Source: Microthyrium microscopicum
Lineage: Eukaryota > Ascomycota > Dothideomycetes > Microthyriales > Microthyriaceae
Direction: 5' to 3'
Length of the DNA stretch: 64,000 nt
Assembly (NCBI GenBank): GCA_010405405.1
Contig: MU004237.1
Coordinates: 879,345-943,344 of the forward strand
Made by a program: the position numbers and the translations under genes. This document shows positions 1 through 11,746 of the stretch, in pieces. Numbering within the stretch: the first letter of the stretch is position 1; each line of letters opens with the position of its first letter. A model generated the notes under the pieces. It made no database searches and was not told where the DNA came from. It saw only the letters and a list, made by a program, of their open reading frames with translations.

Positions 1-1379
1 AATTAGCTAATCTACCTAAATCTAGCTAAGCTAGCTTACTCTAGGCCTAAGGCCTAGTCTAGCTTTAGCTAACCCCTATATATTTAGTAAACTAAAGCGC
101 TAACTATATAAGAGAAAACCCTACTATTATATTCTATATACTAATTTGTACTAAGGCTAATAATATACCCTACTAAGCCCTATTAACCTCCTAAGCTATA
201 AAAGCTTTAGTAGGTTAGGAATAGCTAAATTCTAGGGAGTATCTAGCCCGTTAGTACTTCTCTAGGCATATTATCTATTATGGGGGGGTATATTCTTCTA
301 ATTGGTCTACTACTTTAAGTTCCTAAAGTTGCTAATATTATCGTCCCCAAGGGGCTAAGATTCCTTCCTTGTTATTATGTTAGATTCCTCTATTTGTGCT
401 ATAATACTAAGTCTAAGGCAGCGCCAACGGTCTACTAAAAGCTATCCGTCTATACTATGCTTTGCTTTTAAGCCGTAATCTAAGTCCTTTAGCCTAGCGT
501 ATTCTAGGTTACCTCCTCTAAGTCTGCCAGCTTATTTCTATAGCGCCGTTATGCTAACCTAAAGGTACTATACTTACTAAGTTATAGTGTCCTAAATTTT
601 GTAATTTACTACTATATCTTTTAGTCTAATCTTTACTTTCCGTAACTAGATTTTGGGCTTACTAAGCTAGGGCCGCTTGTCTAATCTAATTGCTAAGAGC
701 TATAAAAGAATTAGCTTTAGTATACTAAATTTGCTACGCTTTAGCGATATTGTAGCTTTATTTATATATAGCTTTGCGTGCCATGTAACTAGTAGCTAGT
801 TTCTAATTATATAATTTTTAACGCTAGTCCGTTATTATTAGTAGGGCTTTAATAAGGATAATCTTATAGCTACATATAGTAGTTACGTAATATAAAAATT
901 TGTACCTTTTACGATATATTAAAAAGAGCTATAGCTCGTCCTCTACACCTACTAAAAAGGAAAGATAAACCTTTTCTAAAAAGGGGTGATTATAGCTTTA
1001 AAAGCAAGGAACGATTACCTTTTTAGGGTAGTAAAGGAGACGGGAATTGAACTTGTGCCTTATGGAAAAGTAATACTAATAGTTTTAGGTTTAGGTTTAA
1101 AATTAGTTCTATATCTAATTCTAAATTTTCTTTAAGTCTTTTCTATTTAGACTATATTTATATATATATTTATAGGGACCTATTTATTCTAAGGTATTAT
1201 AATAGTACTATCTAAGTACTATTTAGTTTTATCTAAATAGGCTTATCTTAATTATAAGTAAAGTAAATTATTATTATATATTTATATATATTATAAAGTA
1301 ACTACGCTTTTATACTTATTTTCTTTATAAAAAGAGGCTTGTCTTAAGTCTTATTATAATTATTTTAGTTTACTTAGTT

Positions 1380-2981
1380 CTCTCTTAGCTAGTATAGGTT
1401 TAGTAAGTACTTAAGATTTTTTTAAATATTCTCTTAGCTTCTTAGGCTCTAGATAGAGTTTATTTAAGTTAAGTTATTCTAATTTATATTTAGTTACTTC
1501 TATTAGAGCTAATTTAGCTAAGAAGATACTCTTTTTCTTTAACTTTTCTTAATAGTACTTTAGTATAATTAAGGAGAGGTTACTAATAAGTTCTTAACTT
1601 ACTTTAGACGTAGGGTAGTTTTTTTACTTTATTTTATAGTAATAGATACTATCTTTATTAACCTTATATCTAATTACGTCTTTAACCTTATAGTAGTTAG
1701 TCTCTTTAAAGTCTAAGATTTTCTAAAGTAAAATTATTTACTATAGAAAGTATATATTAAATATATATTATTATAATAAGAAGATATAGAAGACGTTATA
1801 AACTTAAGCGTCTTTAGGTAAGTTAATATAGTACGTATTATAGTTAATAACTTCTATTACTTTAAAAAGGCCTATATACTTAATATTTAGTTTCTTTTTA
1901 GACTTAGCTATTCTAATATTCTTTATATTAAGTAGAACTTAGTTATTTACCTTTAAGGTAATGTCCTTATAGCCTTTATTATAGTATTTAGCTTATAGGG
2001 TTTAAATATTTTTTAGATAAGCCTAAAGGGCTTTCTAAAGAAATAGAATATATTTTACTAGTTTTTTTACGTTAGGAGTAGTACTTATTAAATACTCTTT
2101 AGGTACTTCTAGTATATATAAGTATTTACTTATATATACTATAAATAAAGTAATACTAGTTAAGCTATATATACTATTATTATATATAAACTTAGTAGGA
2201 TTAAGCTTTTTAGCTTAATTGTTCTACTTCTAGCTATAGTAGATATATAAATAGTGCTTAATCTCTTAGTTTTAACGCTCTATTTATCTATCTATCTAAA
2301 ATTAGAATGTAGTAAATAGCTTTTATTAGATCTCTAAGTAGTAGAGGAATATATTCTAAAACTTAGAGATAAATATAAAGCCTTTATTAGATATAATTAT
2401 ATTTAATATGCTATAGAGTTATACTACTTTATATAAGAAGAGCTTAGTAAGATTATTTATATCTATATTTTTATAATAAGGTATATAATAAGCTATTTTA
2501 GTTAGCTTATAAATAACTACTATAATAGAGTTATATAGCTACTCTTAGAAGATGCTTAGAGGTAAGTTAGTAATAAAATTAACTATAATATCTTTCTAAG
2601 GAGCTATTAGTACTAGTAGGAGTAAAAGGAGCCTATTTTAGTCTTATTTAATAGACGTGTTTTATTTATATTCTAAATAAGCTACGTAGTACTCTTAGAT
2701 ATTTTTATTAATATTATTTTAAATATAATAGCGTTAAATCTTTTTTAATATTTTATATTAGCCTTTATAGCCTTTTTCTAGAAGGTTATTATAGAAATAT
2801 TAGAAGATTTAGACTTTACTATCTTTTATAGTAACCTCTATCTATAGATAGGTCTATTTATTTTTTATTAGCTTAATAGAGAAGCTATTAAGTACGTCTA
2901 ACGTAGTAATAATATCTATTTTCTAAGAATTATTTCTTAAGTACTATAATAAGGTACTAATAGATATAATTAAGACGTTAA
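1380..2981 (-). mobile_element. Element B, 3' part: Gypsy integrase and chromodomain ghosts
   Basis: On the minus strand and reading through stops, about 2200-2420 gives the end of a Gypsy integrase core: the S-D-x-G block with Asp changed to Asn, then an I-E-R-Q-N block with its Glu retained. About 1790-1990 gives the G-K/D-x-V-L-L...IGPF-like tail typical of chromovirus integrases. About 1550-1730 gives a chromodomain-like stretch beginning I-L-D. The matching RT half lies beyond element A, so B was split by it. No LTR of B could be identified. Confidence 0.7.
2977..2981. repeat. Target-site duplication GTTAA, left copy
   Basis: GTTAA directly abuts the TG start of the 5' LTR. The same five bases follow the TA end of the 3' LTR at 11742-11746. 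Five base pairs is the usual duplication length for Ty3/Gypsy integrases. Confidence 0.8.
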
Positions 2982-3299
2982 TGTTACGGACCTCTGCAGA
3001 CTTGCCATAAAGGCGTAGGCATCCTATTACCTCCTTGCTCTCTTTATTCTTATAGTACGCTATAAGAAAGCTCTTTGCTAGTAAACTGCTAAATTAATAT
3101 AAATAATGCCTACCTTCTATTATAATAAGACGAAGCTAAATATAGCTAAGGATAAGAAGGAGAGGTAGCCTTATTAAAAAAAAGATAGAGAGGAGTATAA
3201 GTAAAGAGGTAGATTTAATTTTTAAAGAGATTAAGTATTAGTCTTGTTTTAATACTAGTTTTTAAAATCTATTTTTCTTACTTTAAATTATTCTTTATA
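2982..3299 (+). repeat. 5' LTR of element A
   Basis: This 318-bp repeat begins TGTTACGG and ends CTTTATA (TG...TA, presumably TG...CA before RIP). It aligns without gaps, as far as I could follow it, to 11424-11741. All differences I checked between the copies are transitions, as expected if both were mutated by RIP after insertion. Confidence 0.88.
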
Positions 3300-3524
3300 A
3301 TTCTAATACTTCTTAACGTACTATATAGTAATAAGTCTAATAGATCCTTATAATAATAAGAGGTATAAGGAACTTTAATAAAAGCTAAAACGAAGGCGAA
3401 GATAAAGATAAAGATTTAGATAATAATTTAGATAATAATTTAGATAATAACTTAAGTTAATATAATAGCCTATTATTATTAATAAACCTAGAAGCTGCTT
3501 TAGCTATTTTTTATATAGTAACGG

Positions 3525-4440
3525 CTCGAATTAATAAATAAGAATAGACACGTATAGCTAAGATGTAATAGTTCCGTAACGAGATTATAGTTTTATCGCA
3601 AGCTTTTTAATAAAATTCTTCTCTTCCTTCTTGACTAAGAGAACTAAAACCTACTAACTTTACAATCCTTTAATATAAGACTTAATAAAAACTTATCGAC
3701 TAGACTATAGGTATAGAAAACGCTTTCTACTTAGTACTCTCTTAATTCGTTACGTAAGAAAGCTATATTAGATAGGCTAGCTAGTTTATAAGTTCTAACC
3801 TATAAACTTAATAGAATCTAAAAAAGAAGAAGATTAAGCTACTAACTTAGACTTAGGAAAAGTTTATAAAATAGCTTTAATATTAATACGCTTATTCTAC
3901 TATAACTAAACTTTTAGTTACTAAGAAACTTAAAGAAGCTAAGTAGTATTCTACTTAGATTTCTATAGAATTTAACGCCTACTTAAACTTACTAGAGACC
4001 TAACTTAATATTAATATAATTTACGAAAAAGATAAATAATACTTAAAATTCCTTACTAAGCTAATCCTAGAACTATAGAAATAAATTAAATTAATAAAGT
4101 ATATTCTAACTACTAGATTAGATATAGTTAACGCTACTAAACGCTTTTAGTAAATTACTTATAAATGCTTATAAAAAGACTTATTAAATAACGTTAATTC
4201 TTAACTTCTATAATTGAATTATAATCTATAAGGTGGTTAAAGTAAATAATAAGAACGTAAAGGTTATATAGAATATATGCTATTAATTTGCTTACTAGTA
4301 AGTATAAAGCCTAAAAAAGATAGTAAGACGTATAAGGAAATTACTTATTATAATTATAACTTATTTAGACATTATACGAATAAGTATAATAAGCCTCTAT
4401 AAGGCTCTTAGGCTACCTAAAAGTGAGGAGGTTTTTTAAG
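3525..4440 (+). pseudogene. Element A gag ghost with zinc knuckle
   Basis: Reading through TAA/TAG codons gives a gag-like, Q/K-rich polypeptide. At 4346-4387 it has the spacing of a CX2CX4HX4C zinc knuckle, but all three Cys positions read Tyr (TAT) while the His (CAT) is kept. TGY to TAY is the change RIP makes on the opposite strand. A run of proline- and glutamine-type codons follows, as in many Gypsy gags. The coding limits are approximate because no start or stop survives. Confidence 0.7.
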
Positions 4441-5244
4441 ACATAGAGGCTAGAGAAAGAACCTAAATACTATCTCTTTCTTATTAAGATCTAGAATTGA
4501 CCTAAGAAAAGAGTAAGTATTGCGAAAGTTAAGAACCCTATTCCTATAATACTAGATTAGACTATAAAAACATAAATTTGGATAATAACTAACCTTTCTC
4601 TTACTATAAGAGACTAATCTATAAATGTTCTTTTAAATATTAGTAGTTAAATTAATATTATTAATAAATAATTTATATAATGTTATAGCCTTAAGAAAGT
4701 AACTATAGAAAGCATCTAAGTTATAGATTTTACTAATAATATAATAAGAAATAAATATTATAATACGTATTAGCTATGTTTTTATTATAAAAATTCTTTT
4801 AATATTTATAAGAATATTAAATACTATTTCTTCTCTTTTAATTAAACTAAATATACTTGCCTTGTAGTATAGGGAACTTTTTTATAAAAGAAATATGATA
4901 TTTCTATTTACTTAAGGTAAAAGAAGTGGCTATTTAGGAAAGAGAAGCTAAAATATAAGATTATAAACTAGAATATATTTAAGAAAAAACTACAAAAATA
5001 TAATAAGGTATTTAAACTAACTATAAAATTTAATAAGCACTTATACTTAAATAGTAGAAAGGTAAAGATTTTTAATATTAGCTTTAAGCTAAGCTTGTAG
5101 ATAGATATTAATTTAAAGAATAGACTATCGTAAGAGCTATAGGATTTAGCTTCTTAAGTTAAGGCTAGAGATAAGAATAAACCTATTCTTAAAGGTATTA
5201 AATATACTATTAAGATAACTACGAACCCTTTTTTTAGACTTATT

Positions 5245-8160
5245 TATAACTTATTAGTAATAGAATTTAAGGCACTATAGGAATACCTTAAGTTAGCCTT
5301 TGTAAAAGGTTAGATTTAAGAATTAACTAGCCTAGCTAAAGTATTTATACTCTTTGTGCCTAAGAAAGATAAAAAATTATGACTTTATATAGACTACTAC
5401 CTACTTAATGCGGTTATTATTAAAAACTATTACTTGCTTTTTTTAATAAGTGAGATATTAAATCAACTTAGTAGAATAGTATATTATACTAAGATAAACC
5501 TTAAAGACGCTTATACCTAAATACTTGTTAGAGAATAAGATTAATAAAAGATAGTATTCTATACGTAATACAAATATTATAAATACTAAGTTATGCTTTT
5601 TAGACTTACTAATATTCTAGCTACGTTCTAAGCTTATATTTATAAAGTATTAGTAGAATTCTTAAATATTATTTATATTATCTACTTTAATAATATCTTT
5701 ATTTTTTCTAAAATATATAAAGATTATATTTGTAACGTATGTATTATATTAGAATATTTACTAGCTACTAAGCTTTATATTAATCTTAAAAAGTACTAAT
5801 TTTTTATTAATAAGGTAGAATTCCTTAGTTTTATAGTCTTTATAAAAAGAGTAAAAATAAATCTTAATTAAGTTAAGTCTATTACGAAATAGCTAAAGCT
5901 TAGGAGCTATAATAATATATAAGTATTTATTAGCTTTATAAATTTTTACTATAAGTTTATTAAAAGCTACTCGAAAGTAATAAAACTCTTAATTAACTCG
6001 CTTAAGAATATATAACTTAGAAAGAAATATAAACTTTTTATTTAAATAAAGGAAGTAACGTAAATATTTTGTACGCTTTATATAGCTTTTAGCAAAGTTT
6101 TTATTTTTGTATATTTTAACTTAAAAAAGAAAATCTATTTTAAAACTAACGTATTCTAATATACTATCGTAAGTATCCTTTCTTAGCTATAAAAAGATAG
6201 CTAATAGTATTTTATTACTTTTTAGTTAAAGAAATTAATAAAGGCTAAGATTAACTATTAAACTTATAACTAAAAGCTCCTTATTATTATTAAAGCTATA
6301 GAATATTAGTAATATTACCTTAAGAGTAGTTATTATTTTATTAAGATTTTGACTAATTATAATAACCTAATAAGGTTTATAAAATAGAAAAACTTAAATA
6401 AGTACTAAGCGTATTAGGTAATTATATTAGCAAAGTATAACTTTTATATTAGGTATTAAAGTAGAAAGATAAATCTTATAAATACGTTATTAAGATGACC
6501 TAATTATACTACTATAGAATAAGCTATAAATAACTTACTACCTACTTTTTAGAAGAAACTAAGACTCTTTTTAAAAAAGGAATAGAAAAAGCTAATCTTC
6601 GTAAATAGTTTTAAGTTAATAAAATAACTTACTAGTAAGATACTAATAATAAATAAGTATAACCTTATAGATAAGATGTCTAATATTAAGTACTACTTAA
6701 TACTAAACGTATTAAGAATAGGCAAGATGTCTTATAAATAAATAAGTAGCTAAAATATTATAAATAAAAAAAGCGAAAACTTTTTTAGTTCTTAGAAAGT
6801 AGTTACTACTCTAGACTACGTTTGTATCTTAAGAACTATAGCGAGAGAAGTAATATAAGACTTATATATTATAAATAGAGAAGCTTTAAATACGCTAATT
6901 ACCTTAGTCTAAGTCGTCTAAGATAGTAATAAGGAACTTAAATATATCTAAGAAGTACTTAATACGTAGCTAGAATTTAAAGAGACTTAATAATTAAAGA
7001 ATATTTAATTAGTCTAAAAAGACTACTTCTATTATAAAGGCTAACTATATATACCTTATAAGCCTACCTTAAAAGACAAACTCTTAATAATATACTATAA
7101 TAATCTACTAGTAGAATACTTAGAGGTTTAAGATATTATAAAACTATTCTATAAATAGTTTTACTAGTTAAAAATAAAAAAGGACGTATAAGCGTACATA
7201 AAGACTTACTTAGTTTACTAAAGAATAAAAGTAAGATAGTATTAATTTTATAGTAAGTTAAAGTCTTTATCTTAATTAACTTAACTATAATAAGAAATTA
7301 CTATAGACTTTATTATAAGTTTACTACCTTATAAATATAGACTTATAACGTTTAACGTTATACTAGTAATTATAGATTAGTATACTAAATAAATAAGGTA
7401 TATTAAAACTATAAAAGATATAATTATTAAAAAGCTAGCGAAACTTATAGAAAGAAGAGTTTTCTTAGAAAAAGGTTTATTAGTAAGTATTATATTAAAT
7501 AGAGGATCTATCTTTATAAGTAAATTTTAGACTAAACTATACTAAGTAAGAAAGGTAAAACGTAAGCTATTTATAGCTTAGTATTTATAAACTAATAGCT
7601 AAATTAAGTAATAAAACTTAGTACTAAGATATTACTTATAAGCCTTTACTACTAAAAACTAAACGAATTAGTTAAGCCTCCTACCTATAGTATAATAGGT
7701 AATAAATACGTCTTATAATAAGATACTTAACTATACTCTAAATATAGCTAAAATAGGATATAAACTAACTTTCTTAATAAATCTTTTTATAGACCTTAAA
7801 AATAAGTTTAAAGAAAAAGGAAGCAAGGTAACGATAGTAAAACAAAGAGTAGTAAGAATAAAATAAGACTAAGAAAAGATAGTAGAACGCTAAAAAAAAG
7901 TAGTAGAATACTAAGCTAAGTTTTATAATAAGAAGTATACTCTAATATTATTCTATATAGAAGATAAGGTCCTACTATTAATAAAAAATATTAAACTTAA
8001 ACTACTAAATAAGAAGCTAGCTCCTTACTATATAAAACTATTTAATATCTAAGACATAGTTAGAGAATAAGCTTATTAACTAAACTTTTTAATAAGCTAT
8101 TAAATTTACGACGTTTTCTATATATCTAAACTTAAGCTATATTATTAAAAAGAAGGTTAA
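5245..8160 (+). pseudogene. Element A pol ghost: reverse transcriptase, RNase H, integrase
   Basis: The reverse transcriptase is recognisable from its fingers and palm, including a KDAY block where Gypsy enzymes have a conserved L-x-x-A-Y. At 5683-5694 the catalytic YxDD reads Y-F-N-N, so both aspartates are lost. RNase H follows (about 6050-6480). The integrase core lies at about 7290-7640: its first aspartate is kept, the second reads Asn (about 7500) and the glutamate reads Lys (7606-7608). Many in-frame TAA/TAG codons interrupt it. No active product is possible. Confidence 0.8.
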
Positions 8161-8213
8161 GAAGAATTAAAGCTTTTTATAGCTATTAAGCTAAAAGACG
8201 AAGAAGAATAAGA

Positions 8214-8366
8214 AGTAAAAACTATTTTAGATAAGAAGAAACGAAAAGGGAAAGTTAAATACTTTATTTATTAACAAAGTTACTTCCTAATTTATAATTT
8301 TTAGAAATAAGAAGAAGATTATAAAAATGTATAAAACTTAATTAAGGTTTTTAAAGAAGTTAGTAG
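8214..8366 (+). pseudogene. Element A C-terminal chromodomain ghost
   Basis: In frame after the integrase, the stretch reads as a chromodomain: the opening I-L-D-K, a K-G-K-V-K-Y strand, then the region where W-E-P normally lies, now Y-N-F plus stops, and an acidic C-terminal helix. Chromodomains at the integrase end define chromoviruses and steer integration to heterochromatin in related elements. The aromatic cage is damaged by RIP-type changes. Confidence 0.65.
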
Positions 8367-8449
8367 ACTTAAGTTTATTATTATAAAGAAAAGAAAAAAA
8401 GAAGAATAAAATTATAAAAAAAAATATTATAAGAGAGAGAAAATTTTTA

Positions 8450-11409
8450 TATATTTTTTATTCATTATAGAAAAGTAATTAACTAGCAAAATAAAAAATA
8501 AAAAACTAAAAATAGAAATAATAAAAATTATAGCTAGACGAACTATTAATAAGACGTAAATAAAACCTAAATAAAATTAAGGAATCTTATGAGAGACTAG
8601 TAAGCTAGTACTATAAAAAAAGGACCCTTTTTTATAAAAATAGAAGGAGTGGACTATTAGTAAATATAATAAAAAATAAGAATTTTTCTTAAACGCTATA
8701 ACTATAAATAATAAGTTGATAAAAAGGCTAATTCTAAAAGATATTAAAATTAGTAATTCGCGCCTAAAGAAATAAATAAATGTAGTATTTATATAACTAA
8801 AATGTAATCTAATTATTAAACTCTAACTCTATATATTAAGATGCTATAACTTTGAAAGTAAGTATTAGATATTATTAGTTACTCTAAGATTACTAAAAAA
8901 GGAGTACGTAATAGATATAGCTAGGGTAATTAATATGCTATTAGTAAATAGGTAAGTAGGTAAAGGAATATTATGAATTATAAGTGCTATAAGTATAGAA
9001 GAAGGATAAAGATAGCTAAGATTAGTACTAATAGAATTAATATTACTATTTAGGTTATAGTAGGTAGTTATTTTACTAATAGTATAACGTTATTAGAATT
9101 AGTAGAGAGAGTAAGCTATTTTGTTAATATATTAAGCTTAAGCTTAGGTAGCTAAAGAGAAGCTATAAAAAGATAGTATAGTTTTTTTATTAAACTATTT
9201 GGTTTATATACTATTTACTTCTTTGTTCTCGATTTTTTTTATAATAAGTAAATATACTATAGAGCGTAAGATATTAATATTTAGAATAAATTTAGGAGGC
9301 ATATAGGCTTTAAATATAGTAATGTTTTTTCTGTTTTAAACTAAGAAAGATAAGAAGCAAACGTAAGGATAATCGCTTTATATAGGTGGACTACTAATAG
9401 ATAAAAATAACGAAGGGTTATTAATAGTAAGACTTAGCTTTTAGTAAGGATTAAATAGTTTAAAACCTTCTAAGTAGATTCTTATAAACTAGACAAGTAC
9501 TTAAACTTATAATTAAGTATAGAATATAGATAGAAGATAATTCTAAGAATAATAATTAGTAAAAGTATAACTTATAAATAAAATATAAAAAAACCTATAC
9601 TAAGACGCTAAATATTATTAGCTTATTCTAATGTATCTCTAATATAATTAAGTATAACGTAAATATAGAATACTATATCTAAAACTACGAGATAACTATA
9701 GTCTTCTAAGTAACTCTCTATATAATACTAAGCTATAATAAAAGTATTATAGGCTTATTAATAACGTATTAACTTCTTATTATAAATATAGTATATATTA
9801 CTACGCTAATAAAACTTAATAAAAAAACTTAAAGGCATAATAACTATAATAAAACTTATAAAGTTAAGAAATATAAAATAAATATATAAGTAGATTAGAT
9901 TATTTATAACCTTATTAAAGACTATAAATATCTAAATAGAGGATAGTACGTAAGCTATATCTAAGTTACTAATAAAATATTTATAATATTATAATAATAC
10001 TTTTAATAGATATAATAATAATACTTAGTAAAGTTATCTTTATAACTATATATAATACTTTATAAGATATAGCTACTATTAAGACGATAATAGATTATAT
10101 TATTAACAATATTTTATAAATATTAGAAATAATACGAAAAGAGAAGTAAAGTAGGTATAGTTTAAGAATAGAATATAATCTAAATAATATTCTATAAAGG
10201 TATAAGTTAGTAAAAAAATTAGGTAAGTCGCTTATAATATACTTACTATAAAGGCTTACTACTAAGTAGTCTAAGCTATAGAACCTAGGTCTATATCTCT
10301 TAGCTTACTAAGTAACTTATTTAACTTAGACTCCTTACTATCTAAAAATAATATATAAGATAGTATAAGAATACTTTAGTAAGTAATTTACTTCTTAATT
10401 ATAGAACGAGTAGTAAATAGCTATAAAGGCTTTAGTAATAAAGTATTCTTATAACAACGTTTTCTATTAACTTAAGAAATATAGGCTAGTTATAGAATAG
10501 GTTTAGTAGTTAAGTTAACTATTATAATACTAATAAGTACTTAAATAGAGTAAATAAAGTTATTTATATTACGTTAAGCTAAATGAGAAATAAATAGCGA
10601 ATTAGTACTAATAATAATATAGCCTAAAAATAATAAGACGTAAAAAGTTAATAAGCCTTCTTAAGGCTCTAAGAAGGTTACCTAGTTAGTAAGTTAAACT
10701 AAGTTATAATTATATAATTTAAGCTTTTTAAAGACGTATTAAGAATTTTACGGAGTATAAGGAGCAGTAGAATATTAATAAATTATATACTTAGAAGATT
10801 AGCTACTTTACTATTAAGACTATTAGAACTCTTAAAAAGTATAATATATTTTTAGGAAATAATTACTTAGGTTAAGATTAATTAACTACTTACTTTTTTA
10901 TAAATCGCTATTATTAATAAAATTATTATTATTAAAGGAATTAATGTTAATAAGGTTTTAATAAGATAAATTACTACTACGTAAACTACTAGAATAATAA
11001 TAAGAAGATATTATAAGAGAATAATTAAAATGTTATTAAAATGCACGTTAAAAGACTAAAAGTATTAAAAATAAGTAAAAAGAGTATAAATAGAGTATAA
11101 AAAAGATATAAGTTAAATTAAGAATTTTAAAAAGACGTAGTTTTTAAAAACTTTTAAGATTTTAGATAAGTAATATACTTATAAATTACTTATAAGAAAA
11201 AGAAGTTATAGTATTAAAAAGGTAAAGTATTATAATTTTAAAATATTTTAGTATTATATATACGCGCAATACTATTATAATAAATAGAGTTATTATTACC
11301 TATATAGTAGGTATCATAATAACTCTAAAGGTAAGAATATTATAATTTAAAACTATACCTACTAAAAAAGGAAAGCATAATAGCTAGGTTATTAGGGGTA
11401 ACTTCCTTT
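8450..11409 (+). other. 3-kb segment of element A downstream of the chromodomain, with unidentified ghost frames
   Basis: This part lies between the chromodomain and the 3' LTR, where Gypsy elements usually have only a short untranslated stretch. Reading through stops gives protein-like text in one frame at about 8700-9480, in a second at about 9840-10140 and in a third at about 10200-10900. The last is basic and alternates hydrophobic and K/R/Q-rich segments. I do not recognise any of them. A C-Y-N-F word near 8851-8862 hints at another damaged gag-like knuckle, perhaps of a second inserted element. An extra retrotransposon ORF or a nested third element are both possible. Confidence 0.45.
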
Positions 11410-11423
11410 AAAGAAAAAGGCTC

Positions 11424-11741
11424 TATTATAAACTCTTATAAACTCGTTATAGAGGTATAAGCATTTTGCTATTTTCTTACTCTCTTTACTCTTATAGTAC
11501 GCTATAAAAAGACTCTTTATTAATAAACTACTAGATTAATATAAATAGTACTTACTTTTTATTATAATAAGACAAAGCTAAATATAGCTAAGGATAAGAA
11601 AGAGAGGTAGTTTTACTAAAAAGAAGATAGAGAGAAGTATAAGTAAAAAGGTAGATTTAATCTTTAGAGAGATTAAGTATTAGTCTTGTCTTGATACTAG
11701 TTCTTAGAATCTATTTCCCTTGCTTTAAACTATCCTTTATA
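11424..11741 (+). repeat. 3' LTR of element A
   Basis: This is the partner of 2982-3299 and has the same 318-bp length. It starts TATTATAA where the 5' copy has TGTTACGG, a run of C-to-T and G-to-A changes only. It is more heavily mutated at its left end than the 5' copy. A purine tract at 11410-11420 precedes it, as expected for plus-strand priming. Confidence 0.87.
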
Positions 11742-11746
11742 GTTAA
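11742..11746. repeat. Target-site duplication GTTAA, right copy
   Basis: This is the right-hand copy of the 5-bp duplication. Beyond it the minus-strand Gypsy sequence of element B resumes, so the two copies mark where A inserted into B. Confidence 0.8.

Larger units (their letters stand above)
2982..11741 (+). mobile_element. Element A: full-length RIP-killed Ty3/Gypsy chromovirus-type LTR retrotransposon
   Basis: The element spans 8760 bp. It has two 318-bp LTRs (2982-3299 and 11424-11741), is flanked by the 5-bp direct repeat GTTAA, and has a purine-rich tract (11410-11420) just before the 3' LTR. Read through stops on the + strand, the interior gives a gag zinc knuckle, reverse transcriptase, RNase H, integrase and a terminal chromodomain, in chromovirus order. 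Every key site I checked is damaged, so it is an inactive relic. It interrupts an older minus-strand Gypsy element. About 3 kb between the chromodomain and the 3' LTR are not explained by gag-pol. Confidence 0.88.

Noticed and set aside
1036-1110. tRNA-like T-arm on the minus strand (AGTTCAATTCCCGT)
   Set aside because: The T-loop and one strand of the stem fit, and the stem mismatches could be RIP changes, but no anticodon or D-arm of proper shape can be folded upstream. Too weak to call a tRNA or SINE.
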